Shown here: positions 1 to 6,158 of the stretch, piece after piece
How the letters are laid out: each line of letters begins with the position of its first letter
Numbering within the stretch: the first letter of the stretch is position 1
Origin: Mycobacterium sp.
Lineage (GTDB): Bacteria; Actinomycetota; Actinomycetes; Mycobacteriales; Mycobacteriaceae
Assembly (NCBI GenBank): GCA_023264755.1
Contig: JAHFVB010000179.1
Location: 1-6,424, forward strand
Length of the DNA stretch: 6,424 nt
Direction: 5' to 3'
Notes under the pieces: model-generated
Databases searched by the model: none
What the model was told of the DNA's origin: nothing
What the model saw: only the letters and a program-made list of their open reading frames with translations
Program-made: the position numbers and the translations under genes

Positions 1-1
1 C

Positions 2-298
2 AGCGGGGTGCTGGCCGACCCGAACGCGCCCGCCGCCACCTTCGACTACGTCCCGAGCAGTCCGGCGATCGTCGCCAAGGCTCAGGCGATGGCCGCGGTG
101 TGCTCAGCTCATGGCGTCCCGCTCAAAGCCGCGGCATTGCAATTCCCGTACCGGCATCCCGCGGTTGCGGCGGTCGTCACCGGGGCGCGCACGGCCGCCG
201 AACTGGCCGAGAACGTCGCTCTCGTCGAACTGCCCGTTCCCGAACGACTCTGGGCAGACCTCGCATCGGAATGCGGCGCCGTGGCACCGGACTGGTGA
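2..298 (+). CDS. Aldo/keto reductase, C-terminal part (D-threo-aldose 1-dehydrogenase / L-fucose dehydrogenase type), 5' truncated by window edge
   Basis: An open frame runs from the window edge to TGA at 296-298, giving about 98 codons of a C-terminus. The segments SGVLADP, FDYVPSSPAI, AAVCSAHGVPLKAAALQFPYRHPAV, VVTGARTAAELAENVAL and the ending LPVPERLWADL follow the C-terminal helices and cofactor-binding region of the aldo/keto reductase family. They fit best the branch of D-threo-aldose 1-dehydrogenase, L-fucose dehydrogenase and pyridoxal 4-dehydrogenase, where 'GxPLxAAALQFPxxHPAV' and 'GAR' are typical. These are cytoplasmic NAD(P)-dependent enzymes that oxidise a sugar to its lactone or interconvert aldehyde and alcohol. 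The catalytic Tyr/Lys/Asp/His lie upstream and cannot be checked. The stop codon overlaps a GTG start of the next gene (GTGA), so the two are probably co-transcribed and translationally coupled. The exact substrate is not determined by what is visible. Confidence 0.85.
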   Translation, partial: SGVLADPNAPAATFDYVPSSPAIVAKAQAMAAVCSAHGVPLKAAALQFPYRHPAVAAVVTGARTAAELAENVALVELPVPERLWADLASECGAVAPDW

Positions 299-2184
299 CT
301 GTGACATCCCAACGGTTCGGATACACCGGCCGGCTCCGGCACGTCGAGCTGGCCACCGGTGCGGCGACCGTCGAGGACCTCCCGGAGTCGGAGTGGCGCC
401 GTTACGTCGGCGGCGGACTGCTCGGAGTGCGGCGCCTGTTGACCGATACCCCAGCGCTGCTCGACGCGTTCGACCCCGCCGCGCCACTGATGTTCCTGTC
501 CAGCGTGGTGGCGGGCCACCCGGCCGTCGGCCTACCCAAGTTCACCATCATGGCGAAGTCTCCGCTCACCGGCGGGGTGGGCGAGGCCCGCGTGACGGGA
601 GGTTTCGGGCAGGCGTTGAAGGCGGCCGCCTGCGAAGGCTTGATGGTGCGTGGACGCGCGCCCCAACCGAGCTATCTGCTGATGGACTCCGACGGAGTGC
701 AGGTGTGCCCGGCGCCGGAGCTGTGGGGAGCCGAAACCCACTGCGCAACCGATGTTCTCAAGCTTCGGCATGGTGCGGATGCGGCGGTCGCGGTGATCGG
801 GCCCGCGGGTGAGCGGCTCGTGCGCTACGCCAGCGTGCTCACCGAGTGGACGCATCCCGCGGCGCGGATGGGGCTGGGCGCGGTCATGGGTTCGAAGAAT
901 CTGAAGGCCGTGGTCGTCATCCCCGGCGACCGGCCGCCGGTGTACGACCCGGCCGGACTTCAACACATCACCGACGAGTATCGACGCGGGATCGCGCAGA
1001 ATTCCTCGACCGCCGCGCAGCTGTCACCCACCGGTTTCGGCGGCTGGTTCCTCGAGGCCGACCTGACCGGGTACGCCGCGGTCGCGAACTTCGAAACAAG
1101 CGTCCTCCCAACCATTGCCGCCGATGCCGTCGACGAGTTGGCACGTGCGCTCACGAAGTCAAGCGGCGAGTGTCCCGGCTGCCCGAACGACTGCATCAAG
1201 CGCTACGGCAACGACGTCGACGAGCGCCTTGGTGGGCTCGACGAGGAGGGACTCGCAGCACTGGTACTCGGCTGCGGAATCACCGACCTACCGACCGCAT
1301 TGAATCTGCACGCCCGCTGCCAGGCGCTGGGCCTCGACCCCGTCTCGTTGTCGGCGGTGTGGGCATTGATGCGCGAACTACGGCGAGACGGCGGTGAGGA
1401 CCTGCCTGCGGTCACCGAGCAGATCGCCGCGCGCGCTGCGGGATACGAACAACTCGGGGAAGGGGCACGCCGACTGGCGGATTCACTAGGCGAGCCCGCT
1501 GCGGCCATGCACGTCAAGGGCCTGGAGTTCAGCCGCTATGACCCGCGGGCCTCTGCGGGCCAAGCGCTGGCCTACGCGGTCAGCCCACTGGGACCGCGTT
1601 ACGAAATCGTCGAACACGACGTCGACTTCGACCCGGAGGACGGCCCCTCCCACGGGCTGGCACAGATGCGAACCCTCGGCACCTACGACTGGGAGGACAT
1701 GGCCCGGCTCGACTCGGCCCGCGTCGCCCGAACGGCCACGCTGCTGGACCTGTGGAGCGGCTTGGACGCGCTCGGGATCTGCCTATTCGCGGGGCCGCCC
1801 ATGCGCGCGCTGACTCAGGTGCGGGTGGCGCAACTGGTCCACGCCGTAACCGGTTGGCTAACCAGTGATTCCGAACTCTTCCTCTGGGGGAGACGGCGCT
1901 GGAATCTGATGCGCCTGTACAACCTGCGCGAGGGCATCGGCAGTGAGTTCGACCGGCTGCCCGACCGACTCTTCGAGCAGCCCATCGACGCGGGCCGCCA
2001 CGATGGGGCGACCCTGGACCGCGCGGTGTTCGCCCGCGCGCTGCACGAGTACTACGCGCTGGCCGGCTGGGACGATAGCGGCCGGCCCGCCCCGACGACG
2101 CTTGCGGCACTGGGCCTCAGTTGGGCAGAATCCCCGCCCGCCACCACGACGACAAGCGAAGTGAGCCAGACATTTCCGCGATAG
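295..2184 (+). CDS. Aldehyde ferredoxin oxidoreductase (AOR) family protein, tungsto/molybdopterin and 4Fe-4S enzyme
   Basis: About 629 residues from GTG 295, a normal AOR length. Family members oxidise aldehydes to carboxylic acids in the cytoplasm with a tungsten (rarely molybdenum) bis-pyranopterin and one 4Fe-4S cluster, passing electrons to ferredoxin or a partner. The N-terminal domain begins GYTGRLRHVEL and has the YVGGGLLGVRRLL glycine motif, then KSPLTGGVGEARVTGGF. GLGAVMGSKNLKAVVV is the classic family signature. The cluster ligands are present: CPGCPNDC (Cys293, Cys296, Cys300) and LGICLF (Cys496), almost the same numbering as the Pyrococcus furiosus enzyme. In the later segment YDPRASAGQALAYAVSPLGPRY the usual 'RGxxH' appears as LGPRY, so the conserved His is replaced by Tyr436. 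The start is uncertain. GTG 295 overlaps the upstream stop; GTG 301 and ATG 271 are also in frame and no strong Shine-Dalgarno decides. The open frame reaches further upstream but lies over the AKR gene. No AOR partner subunit or tungstate transporter is in the window. The family is sure; the substrate is not. Confidence 0.92.
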   Translation: MTVTSQRFGYTGRLRHVELATGAATVEDLPESEWRRYVGGGLLGVRRLLTDTPALLDAFDPAAPLMFLSSVVAGHPAVGLPKFTIMAKSPLTGGVGEARVTGGFGQALKAAACEGLMVRGRAPQPSYLLMDSDGVQVCPAPELWGAETHCATDVLKLRHGADAAVAVIGPAGERLVRYASVLTEWTHPAARMGLGAVMGSKNLKAVVVIPGDRPPVYDPAGLQHITDEYRRGIAQNSSTAAQLSPTGFGGWFLEADLTGYAAVANFETSVLPTIAADAVDELARALTKSSGECPGCPNDCIKRYGNDVDERLGGLDEEGLAALVLGCGITDLPTALNLHARCQALGLDPVSLSAVWALMRELRRDGGEDLPAVTEQIAARAAGYEQLGEGARRLADSLGEPAAAMHVKGLEFSRYDPRASAGQALAYAVSPLGPRYEIVEHDVDFDPEDGPSHGLAQMRTLGTYDWEDMARLDSARVARTATLLDLWSGLDALGICLFAGPPMRALTQVRVAQLVHAVTGWLTSDSELFLWGRRRWNLMRLYNLREGIGSEFDRLPDRLFEQPIDAGRHDGATLDRAVFARALHEYYALAGWDDSGRPAPTTLAALGLSWAESPPATTTTSEVSQTFPR

Positions 2185-3272
2185 AAACCAGTACCCGATA
2201 CCTACTGGCCTCCGACAACTGGGCCGGAGCGCATCCGCGAGTGCTCGACGCCTTGATCGAAGCCAACTCCGGCGAGGAGATGAGCTACGGCCGGGACCGG
2301 TACACCGCGCGCCTCCAAGAACTCATCAAGGCCCAGTTCGGGGCCGACGCCGAGGCCTTCCCGGTGTTCAACGGCACTGGAGCGAACGTCATCGCGCTGC
2401 AGTCCATGCAGCCTACGTGGGGCGGCGTGATCTGCGCGCACACCGCGCACATCAACACCGACGAGGGTGGTGCCCCCGAGCGGGTGGCCGGGCTCAAGAT
2501 GTTGCCGGCGCGGACCGACGACGGAAAGCTCACCTGCGCCCACATCTCGGAATTGGCGCACAACTTCGGGAACGTGCACCACGCGCAGCCCTCGGTCGTA
2601 TCGATCACGCAGAGCACCGAACTCGGCACGCTCTACACTCCGGACGAGATCGCCGCGATATCCGCCCTGGCCCACGGCAACGGGCTGGCCGTCCACTTGG
2701 ACGGTGCTCGATTGGCCAATGCCGCTGCTGCACTGGGTGTCCCGCTGCGCGCGCTGACCACCGACGTCGGCGTCGACGTCATTTCGCTCGGCGGTACCAA
2801 GAGTGGACTCTTGTTCGGCGAACTCGTCGTCGTCCTCGATCCGACGCGTTCGGCGGGCATCGACTACATCCGCAAGTACACGATGCAGCTCGCCTCCAAG
2901 ATGCGGTTCATCTCCGCGCAATTCATCGCGCTGTTCGAGGACGAGCTATGGCGAGCAAGCGCACTCCATGCCAACGCTCAAGCGACGCTGCTGCGCAAGC
3001 TCGTCGAGGACGTCCCCGGCCTGGTGATCACCCAGCCCACCGAGGCCAATGCCGTCTTCGCGATCCTCCCGCCCGGTGTCGAAGAAGAGCTGCGAGGGCT
3101 GGCCGACTTCCAAACCTGGAATCCCGCCACCGGCGAGGTGCGCTGGATGTGTTCGCACGAGACCAGCGATGCCACCGTGCACGGCTTCGCCAAGGCCCTT
3201 CACCAGCTGGCAACTGCGGCATCGAGTGCGCGAACCTCCGGCCGCAGAGGCGAAACCGAACCGATTGCCTAG
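2121..3272 (+). CDS. Low-specificity L-threonine aldolase family protein (PLP-dependent, beta-eliminating lyase fold)
   Basis: A fold-type I PLP enzyme expected to cleave L-threonine/allo-threonine to glycine and acetaldehyde in the cytoplasm. With the TTG 2121 start it has 383 residues, a little longer than the usual 340-360. The N-terminus contains LLASDNWAGAHPRVLDAL, the typical opening of the family. NGTGANVIAL (from Asn84) is the phosphate-binding loop. AHTAHINTDEGGAPE resembles the PLP-stacking His region. HLDGARL (Asp194, Arg197) contacts the cofactor, and SLGGTKSGL contains the Schiff-base lysine Lys227. MCSHETSDATVHGFAKAL is the usual C-terminal end. The start is odd: the only common in-frame start codon before the conserved region is TTG 2121, 64 bases inside the AOR gene and without a visible Shine-Dalgarno. 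The first ~27 residues are therefore doubtful. An uncommon start such as ATT 2172 cannot be excluded. The overlap suggests coupling to AOR; acetaldehyde from this enzyme would be a plausible AOR substrate (inference). Confidence 0.9.
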   Translation: MGRIPARHHDDKRSEPDISAIETSTRYLLASDNWAGAHPRVLDALIEANSGEEMSYGRDRYTARLQELIKAQFGADAEAFPVFNGTGANVIALQSMQPTWGGVICAHTAHINTDEGGAPERVAGLKMLPARTDDGKLTCAHISELAHNFGNVHHAQPSVVSITQSTELGTLYTPDEIAAISALAHGNGLAVHLDGARLANAAAALGVPLRALTTDVGVDVISLGGTKSGLLFGELVVVLDPTRSAGIDYIRKYTMQLASKMRFISAQFIALFEDELWRASALHANAQATLLRKLVEDVPGLVITQPTEANAVFAILPPGVEEELRGLADFQTWNPATGEVRWMCSHETSDATVHGFAKALHQLATAASSARTSGRRGETEPIA

Positions 3273-3429
3273 AAGCGACTTCCGCTCCAGCGCTATTCGG
3301 TGAACGTCAGGCGAACACCAGTCGCATCGCCGCCTGGTGGGCCTTGATGGTGGATGGTCTTCGCTACGGTCGAAGGGCGCCGACTCACCTGGTTGAGTCC
3401 GGCTCATGTCCGCTCACGATGGGAGTCCG
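3273..3429 (+). promoter_or_regulatory. Intergenic/leader region with a weak candidate promoter for the phosphoesterase gene
   Basis: The gap between the threonine aldolase stop and the phosphoesterase start contains a weak -35/-10 pair: TTGATG (3344-3349) and TACGGT (3365-3370), with a short 15-base spacer. The -10 fits the loose mycobacterial TANNNT pattern. A GGGAG Shine-Dalgarno lies at 3421-3425, four bases before ATG 3430. No convincing terminator follows the aldolase gene, so read-through from the upstream operon is possible. The promoter call is weak. Confidence 0.25.
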
Positions 3430-5046
3430 ATGGTGCAGGGCAGTGGTTCGTCGAGGTGGCGTCGGAGTCGTGGGCTGGTCGCGGTCGTCGTCCTGGTGGC
3501 GGCGTTGGCGTCGTGCTCACGGCAGCCCGGGGACTCTTCAGTCGACACGGCCAGCCCGATCAAGCACCTGGTGGTCATCTTCCAGGAGAACGTGTCGTTC
3601 GATCACTATTTCGGGACGTATCCGCGGGCGGCCAACACCGATGGCCAGCCGTTCACCGCTGCGTCCGGCTCGCCTCAGGTCGATGGGCTCGACACCACGG
3701 TGCTGATGCGCAATCCCAACCTGGCCCAGCCGCAGCGGCTCGGCGGCCCGACCCAGCAGGTCGTCTGCGATCAGGATCATGGCTACCGAGCCGAGCAGGG
3801 CGCGTTCCACGCGGGAGCGATGGATCAGTTCGTACAATTCACCGAAAAGGGCGATTGCCAGCCACCGACATTCTCGGCCCCTGGCATGGTGATGGACTAC
3901 TACGACGGCAACACGGTGACGGCGCTGTGGAATTACGCCCAGCACTTCGCGATGAGCGACCACTCCTACGGCACGACCTTCGGTCCGTCGGCTCCCGGTG
4001 CGATCAACCTGATCTCCGGCCAAACGCATGGCGTGACGGCACAGTACATGCCGGGTGGCCGACCCTTTCCGGCTGGCGACGTCATCGAGGACACCGGCAA
4101 CGGTGCAGGCACCCTGATCGACGATGCCCAACCCTTGGGCGACGACTGCTCCGACCGCGACCAGGTCCGATTGAGCAACTCCGACAAGAACATCGGTGAT
4201 CTGCTCAACGCGAAGGGCATCACCTGGGGCTTCTTCGAAGGAGGCTTCAAGCCGACGGACGTGAAGCCCAATGGCACCGTGGTCTGCGGCGCCAGCCACC
4301 ACGTCGGGGTCGCCCTGGGGGGAACGGGGATGTCCGGTGCGTTGCCGTTCGGCACCAAGCCCGACTACATCCCGCACCACGAACCGTTCCAGTACTACCC
4401 GTCGACGGCCAATCCTCACCATCAGCCGCCGAGTTCGACCGCGTCGATCGGTCACGGCGATCAGGCCAATCACCAGTACGACCTGAGTGACTTCTGGGCC
4501 GCGGCGAGCACTGGGCACCTGCCTGCGGTGAGTTACCTCAAGGCCCCCGCCTACCAGGATGGCCACGCCGGCTACTCCGATCCGCTCGACGAGCAGCAGT
4601 TCCTGGTCGACACCATCAACCGGTTGCAGCGGCTGCCCGAGTGGAAGAACACCGCCGTCGTCATCGCGTACGACGACTCCGACGGCTGGTACGACCACCA
4701 GGCATCGCCGATCGTGTCGACATCGGCCACCGATCAGGACGATTTGACCAGACCGGGCGGCTGCGGCGACCCAGCGAGCAAGCCCGCCACCTACGGAGGC
4801 AGATGCGGCTACGGCCCCCGATTGCCGTTGCTGGTCGTATCGCCCTACGCCAAGCCGAACTTCGTCGACCACACCGTGACCGATCAGACCTCGATCCTGC
4901 GTTTCGTCGAGGACAACTGGAAGACCGGCCGGATCGGCGACGACTCCTTCGACGCGCGCGCCGGAGCCCTCGACACCATGTTCGACTTCACCGGCCCCAC
5001 CCAACCCGCGCTGATTCTCGATGCCCGGACGGGCACGGCGAGTTGA
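3430..5046 (+). CDS. Exported lipoprotein phosphoesterase, phospholipase C / acid phosphatase AcpA family
   Basis: About 538 residues from ATG 3430; ATG 3406 would add 8. The later start is preferred because GGGAG lies just upstream and it gives a compact signal peptide: basic WRRSRG, hydrophobic LVAVVVLVAAL, then lipobox LASC with the lipidated Cys29. The protein is probably anchored on the outer face of the membrane. The mature part belongs to the phosphoesterase family (Pfam PF04185), which hydrolyses phosphate mono- or diesters, including phosphatidylcholine in bacterial PLCs. Visible motifs are KHLVVIFQENVSFDHYFGTYP (metal ligands Glu53, Asn54), SYGTTFGPSAPGAINLISG (probable nucleophile Ser187, as the AcpA-type Ser rather than the PLC Thr), VSYLKAPAYQDGHAGYSDP, and VVIAYDDSDGWYDHQ (Asp415, Asp416). 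GYGPRLPLLVVSPYAK and SILRFVEDNW are typical C-terminal blocks. The twin Arg in the signal lacks a full Tat motif. The Ser nucleophile suggests acid phosphatase more than PLC, but the substrate cannot be read from sequence. The gene stands alone and converges with the next one. Confidence 0.9.
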   Translation: MVQGSGSSRWRRSRGLVAVVVLVAALASCSRQPGDSSVDTASPIKHLVVIFQENVSFDHYFGTYPRAANTDGQPFTAASGSPQVDGLDTTVLMRNPNLAQPQRLGGPTQQVVCDQDHGYRAEQGAFHAGAMDQFVQFTEKGDCQPPTFSAPGMVMDYYDGNTVTALWNYAQHFAMSDHSYGTTFGPSAPGAINLISGQTHGVTAQYMPGGRPFPAGDVIEDTGNGAGTLIDDAQPLGDDCSDRDQVRLSNSDKNIGDLLNAKGITWGFFEGGFKPTDVKPNGTVVCGASHHVGVALGGTGMSGALPFGTKPDYIPHHEPFQYYPSTANPHHQPPSSTASIGHGDQANHQYDLSDFWAAASTGHLPAVSYLKAPAYQDGHAGYSDPLDEQQFLVDTINRLQRLPEWKNTAVVIAYDDSDGWYDHQASPIVSTSATDQDDLTRPGGCGDPASKPATYGGRCGYGPRLPLLVVSPYAKPNFVDHTVTDQTSILRFVEDNWKTGRIGDDSFDARAGALDTMFDFTGPTQPALILDARTGTAS

Positions 5047-5083
5047 CGCGGACTTGGAGGCTGATCGATCGACAGGCGCCTGA

Positions 5084-5470
5084 CTACGACTGGACCGGTC
5101 CGATGTATTGGTGCCACCACGCGGCGTAAGCCTGAGCCTGCTGCGCGTCGCGATTCAGTTGCTTGCGAGCATTCGCGTTGTGCACGAGCGCAACCCAATT
5201 CAGGACCAAGATCGACAGGAGGCTCCACCAGCCCACGATGAGGTTCTGGGTCTGGGCCGAGCGCAGGGCGGCGTCGCATTGCGCGTAGGTGCCGCGCACC
5301 ACGCGGCGCTGGTTGTACCAAAAGACCAGCGCCCCAATGTGCGTCATCGTGGTGATCTGAAACATTGGCTGCTGCTGCTGCGGCGGCGGATAGGAGGCGT
5401 ACGGATTCGGCGGCTGCTGTACAGGTGCCGGCCGCCAATGATTGGCCGACTGCGGGATCGGTCCTGACAT
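5084..5470 (-). CDS. Small Pro/Gln-rich membrane protein of unknown function
   Basis: 128 residues, ATG at 5470 with a strong Shine-Dalgarno (AGGAG, five bases upstream on the minus strand), stop TAG at 5084-5086. I do not recognise a named family. Residues 1-35 are rich in Pro, Gln, Tyr and Asn (PPNPYASYPPPQQQQP), a tail type common in actinobacterial envelope proteins. Two hydrophobic stretches follow: a shorter one at about 38-52 (THIGALVFWY) and a clear transmembrane helix at about 77-97 (LIVGWWSLLSILVLNWVALV). Between them is a basic, polar loop with one Cys (RRVVRGTYAQCDAALRSAQTQ). The C-terminus is a Gln/Ala/Arg-rich amphipathic helix (NANARKQLNRDAQQAQAYAAWW). A two-helix membrane protein with the Pro-rich tail and C-terminal helix on the same side is the simplest topology. 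Codon use matches the surroundings and the ribosome site is good, so it looks real. It faces the phosphoesterase tail to tail (37 bases between stops). Confidence 0.8.
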   Translation of the reverse strand: MSGPIPQSANHWRPAPVQQPPNPYASYPPPQQQQPMFQITTMTHIGALVFWYNQRRVVRGTYAQCDAALRSAQTQNLIVGWWSLLSILVLNWVALVHNANARKQLNRDAQQAQAYAAWWHQYIGPVQS

Positions 5471-5536
5471 GCATTCTCCTGTGGTCGAAACTCCTCGCTA
5501 GACAGCCTAAGGGGAGCTGGTCGAGGCCAAGGACAC

Positions 5537-5564
5537 GAAATGTGCCGTTACCGGACTGGGGTAG
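5537..5564 (+). promoter_or_regulatory. Candidate SigF-like promoter (GAAAT - 17 bases - GGGTAG)
   Basis: GAAAT at 5537-5541 and GGGTAG at 5559-5564 are separated by 17 bases. The published mycobacterial SigF pattern is about GGWWT-N16/17-GGGTAY. The -35 matches 4 of 5 and the -10 matches 5 of 6. It points toward the hairpin/terminator and the DUF2267 gene. A match this short can arise by chance in GC-rich DNA, so this is a hypothesis. Confidence 0.3.
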
Positions 5565-5570
5565 CCGACT

Positions 5571-5652
5571 TCCTCTCACCTGCGCGTTTGGCCAAGTTAC
5601 GCAGCGACACCCACCTGATGGTCCGCGGAGGCGAGGACCTTCGCCTCTTTTT
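5571..5652 (+). ncRNA. Putative small RNA or attenuated leader, about 80 nt
   Basis: The 3' end is defined by a convincing intrinsic terminator ending near 5652. The 5' end is a guess, about 7 bases after the SigF-like -10. A first imperfect hairpin pairs CTGCG (5580-5584) with CGCAG (5600-5604), enclosing the palindrome TTGGCCAA. A C-rich linker containing CACCCACC follows, then the terminator stem. Two hairpins, a single-stranded C-rich linker and a T-run are the usual architecture of a small RNA. Because the DUF2267 gene lies downstream on the same strand, the element could instead be an attenuator controlling that gene. I do not recognise it as a known mycobacterial small RNA such as 6C, though that needs a covariance-model scan. 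Confidence 0.4.
5628..5652 (+). terminator. Intrinsic (Rho-independent) terminator upstream of the DUF2267 gene
   Basis: The stem GAGGCGA (5628-5634) pairs perfectly with TCGCCTC (5641-5647) around the six-base loop GGACCT, followed at once by TTTTT (5648-5652). A G-U pair can extend the stem by one. The T-run is on the + strand only, so it acts on rightward transcription. Such a clean stem plus T5 is uncommon in this GC-rich setting. No + strand protein gene ends nearby: the last one stops at 5046, with a minus-strand gene between. It should therefore terminate a transcript that starts in the intergenic region, or read-through from the phosphoesterase. Confidence 0.7.
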
Positions 5653-5709
5653 CGTCGGGATTCAGTCAGTGTGGGATGGGTCGATCGGAGGCAACGAGGA
5701 GGAGAAGGC

Positions 5710-6147
5710 ATGCCCCCCACCACCCACGTTTCGTCGCTGGATCATGCCGGGCAGGTCGCACGAGCCTGGATCAACGAGGTGGCCAGCGAGTTCGACACCG
5801 ACGATCGCGAGTTCTGCTACCGGGTACTGCGGGCCTGGTTGCACACCCTGCGGGACCGGCTCACCGTCGAGGCGGCCGCCCGATTCGCCGCCGGTCTGCC
5901 CGACCTGATTCGCGGGGTGTTCTATTCGGGTTGGGATCCGAGCTGGGTTCCGATGAAGTACGACTCACGGCACTACGCAGGACGCTTCGCCCACGAAGCC
6001 AACATCTCCGTCCGCGACGCCGACAAGTCGCTGAAGGTGGTGACTGCCGTACTGCTGCGCCTGCTCGATGAAGGTCAGGTGCGCCACGTGTTCGAGGAGC
6101 TGCCGCGGGAGATACGAGACTTGTTGTCACCTAGTCCATTCAGCTAG
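5710..6147 (+). CDS. DUF2267 domain protein
   Basis: 145 residues from ATG 5710, chosen because AGGAGGAG lies at a good distance upstream (5697-5704). The frame stays open further upstream but that part has no protein character and would run through the terminator. The whole protein matches the pattern of the DUF2267 family (PF10025): WLHTLRDRLTVEAAARFAAGLPDLIRGVFYSGWDP at about residues 43-77 is the hallmark, and FEELPREIRDLL near the end is the usual closing block. It is predicted to be soluble and largely alpha-helical, with no signal peptide or membrane segment. The biochemical function is unknown. In actinobacteria such genes are often found beside stress-related genes, so a role in stress or dormancy physiology is only inferred. 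Expression may pass through the upstream terminator/attenuator. The gene converges with the hydrolase gene, with 11 bases between the stops. Confidence 0.88.
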   Translation: MPPTTHVSSLDHAGQVARAWINEVASEFDTDDREFCYRVLRAWLHTLRDRLTVEAAARFAAGLPDLIRGVFYSGWDPSWVPMKYDSRHYAGRFAHEANISVRDADKSLKVVTAVLLRLLDEGQVRHVFEELPREIRDLLSPSPFS

Positions 6148-6158
6148 GCAAGCCATCC

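Larger units (their letters stand above)
5471..5709. promoter_or_regulatory. Divergent intergenic region between the membrane-protein gene and the DUF2267 gene
   Basis: 239 bases without a supported protein gene. It must hold promoters for both flanking genes. On the minus side a weak candidate for the membrane-protein gene is TTGGCC (complement of 5525-5530) and TAGGCT (complement of 5504-5509), 15 bases apart. On the plus side there is a SigF-like element, a possible short transcript and a strong intrinsic terminator, listed separately. The DUF2267 Shine-Dalgarno (AGGAGGAG, 5697-5704) closes the region. Confidence 0.6.

Noticed and set aside
100..294. Upstream extension of the AOR frame
   Set aside because: This part lies over the AKR coding region and gives an Arg-rich sequence unlike any AOR N-terminus; the family similarity begins at GYTGRL, just after GTG 295/301.
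3316..3339. Inverted repeat CACCAG/CTGGTG after the threonine aldolase gene
   Set aside because: Only 6 bp with a 12-base loop and no T-run, too weak to call a terminator.
2417..3706. A 429-codon + strand open frame across the threonine aldolase and the phosphoesterase start
   Set aside because: It is out of frame with both well-supported genes and its product is Arg-rich with no recognisable domain.
3538..5004. A long open frame (488 codons) on the minus strand opposite the phosphoesterase
   Set aside because: Its product is a Val/Arg/Gly-rich low-information sequence with no motif, while the + strand frame carries clear family motifs throughout. Long antisense open frames are expected in GC-rich genes.
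5368..5389. CTG/CGG-like triplet run
   Set aside because: Explained by the Gln4-Pro stretch coded on the minus strand in the membrane protein; not an independent repeat element.
5365..5709. Upstream extension of the DUF2267 frame
   Set aside because: It would cross the antisense membrane-protein gene and the intrinsic terminator; a strong Shine-Dalgarno sits directly before ATG 5710.
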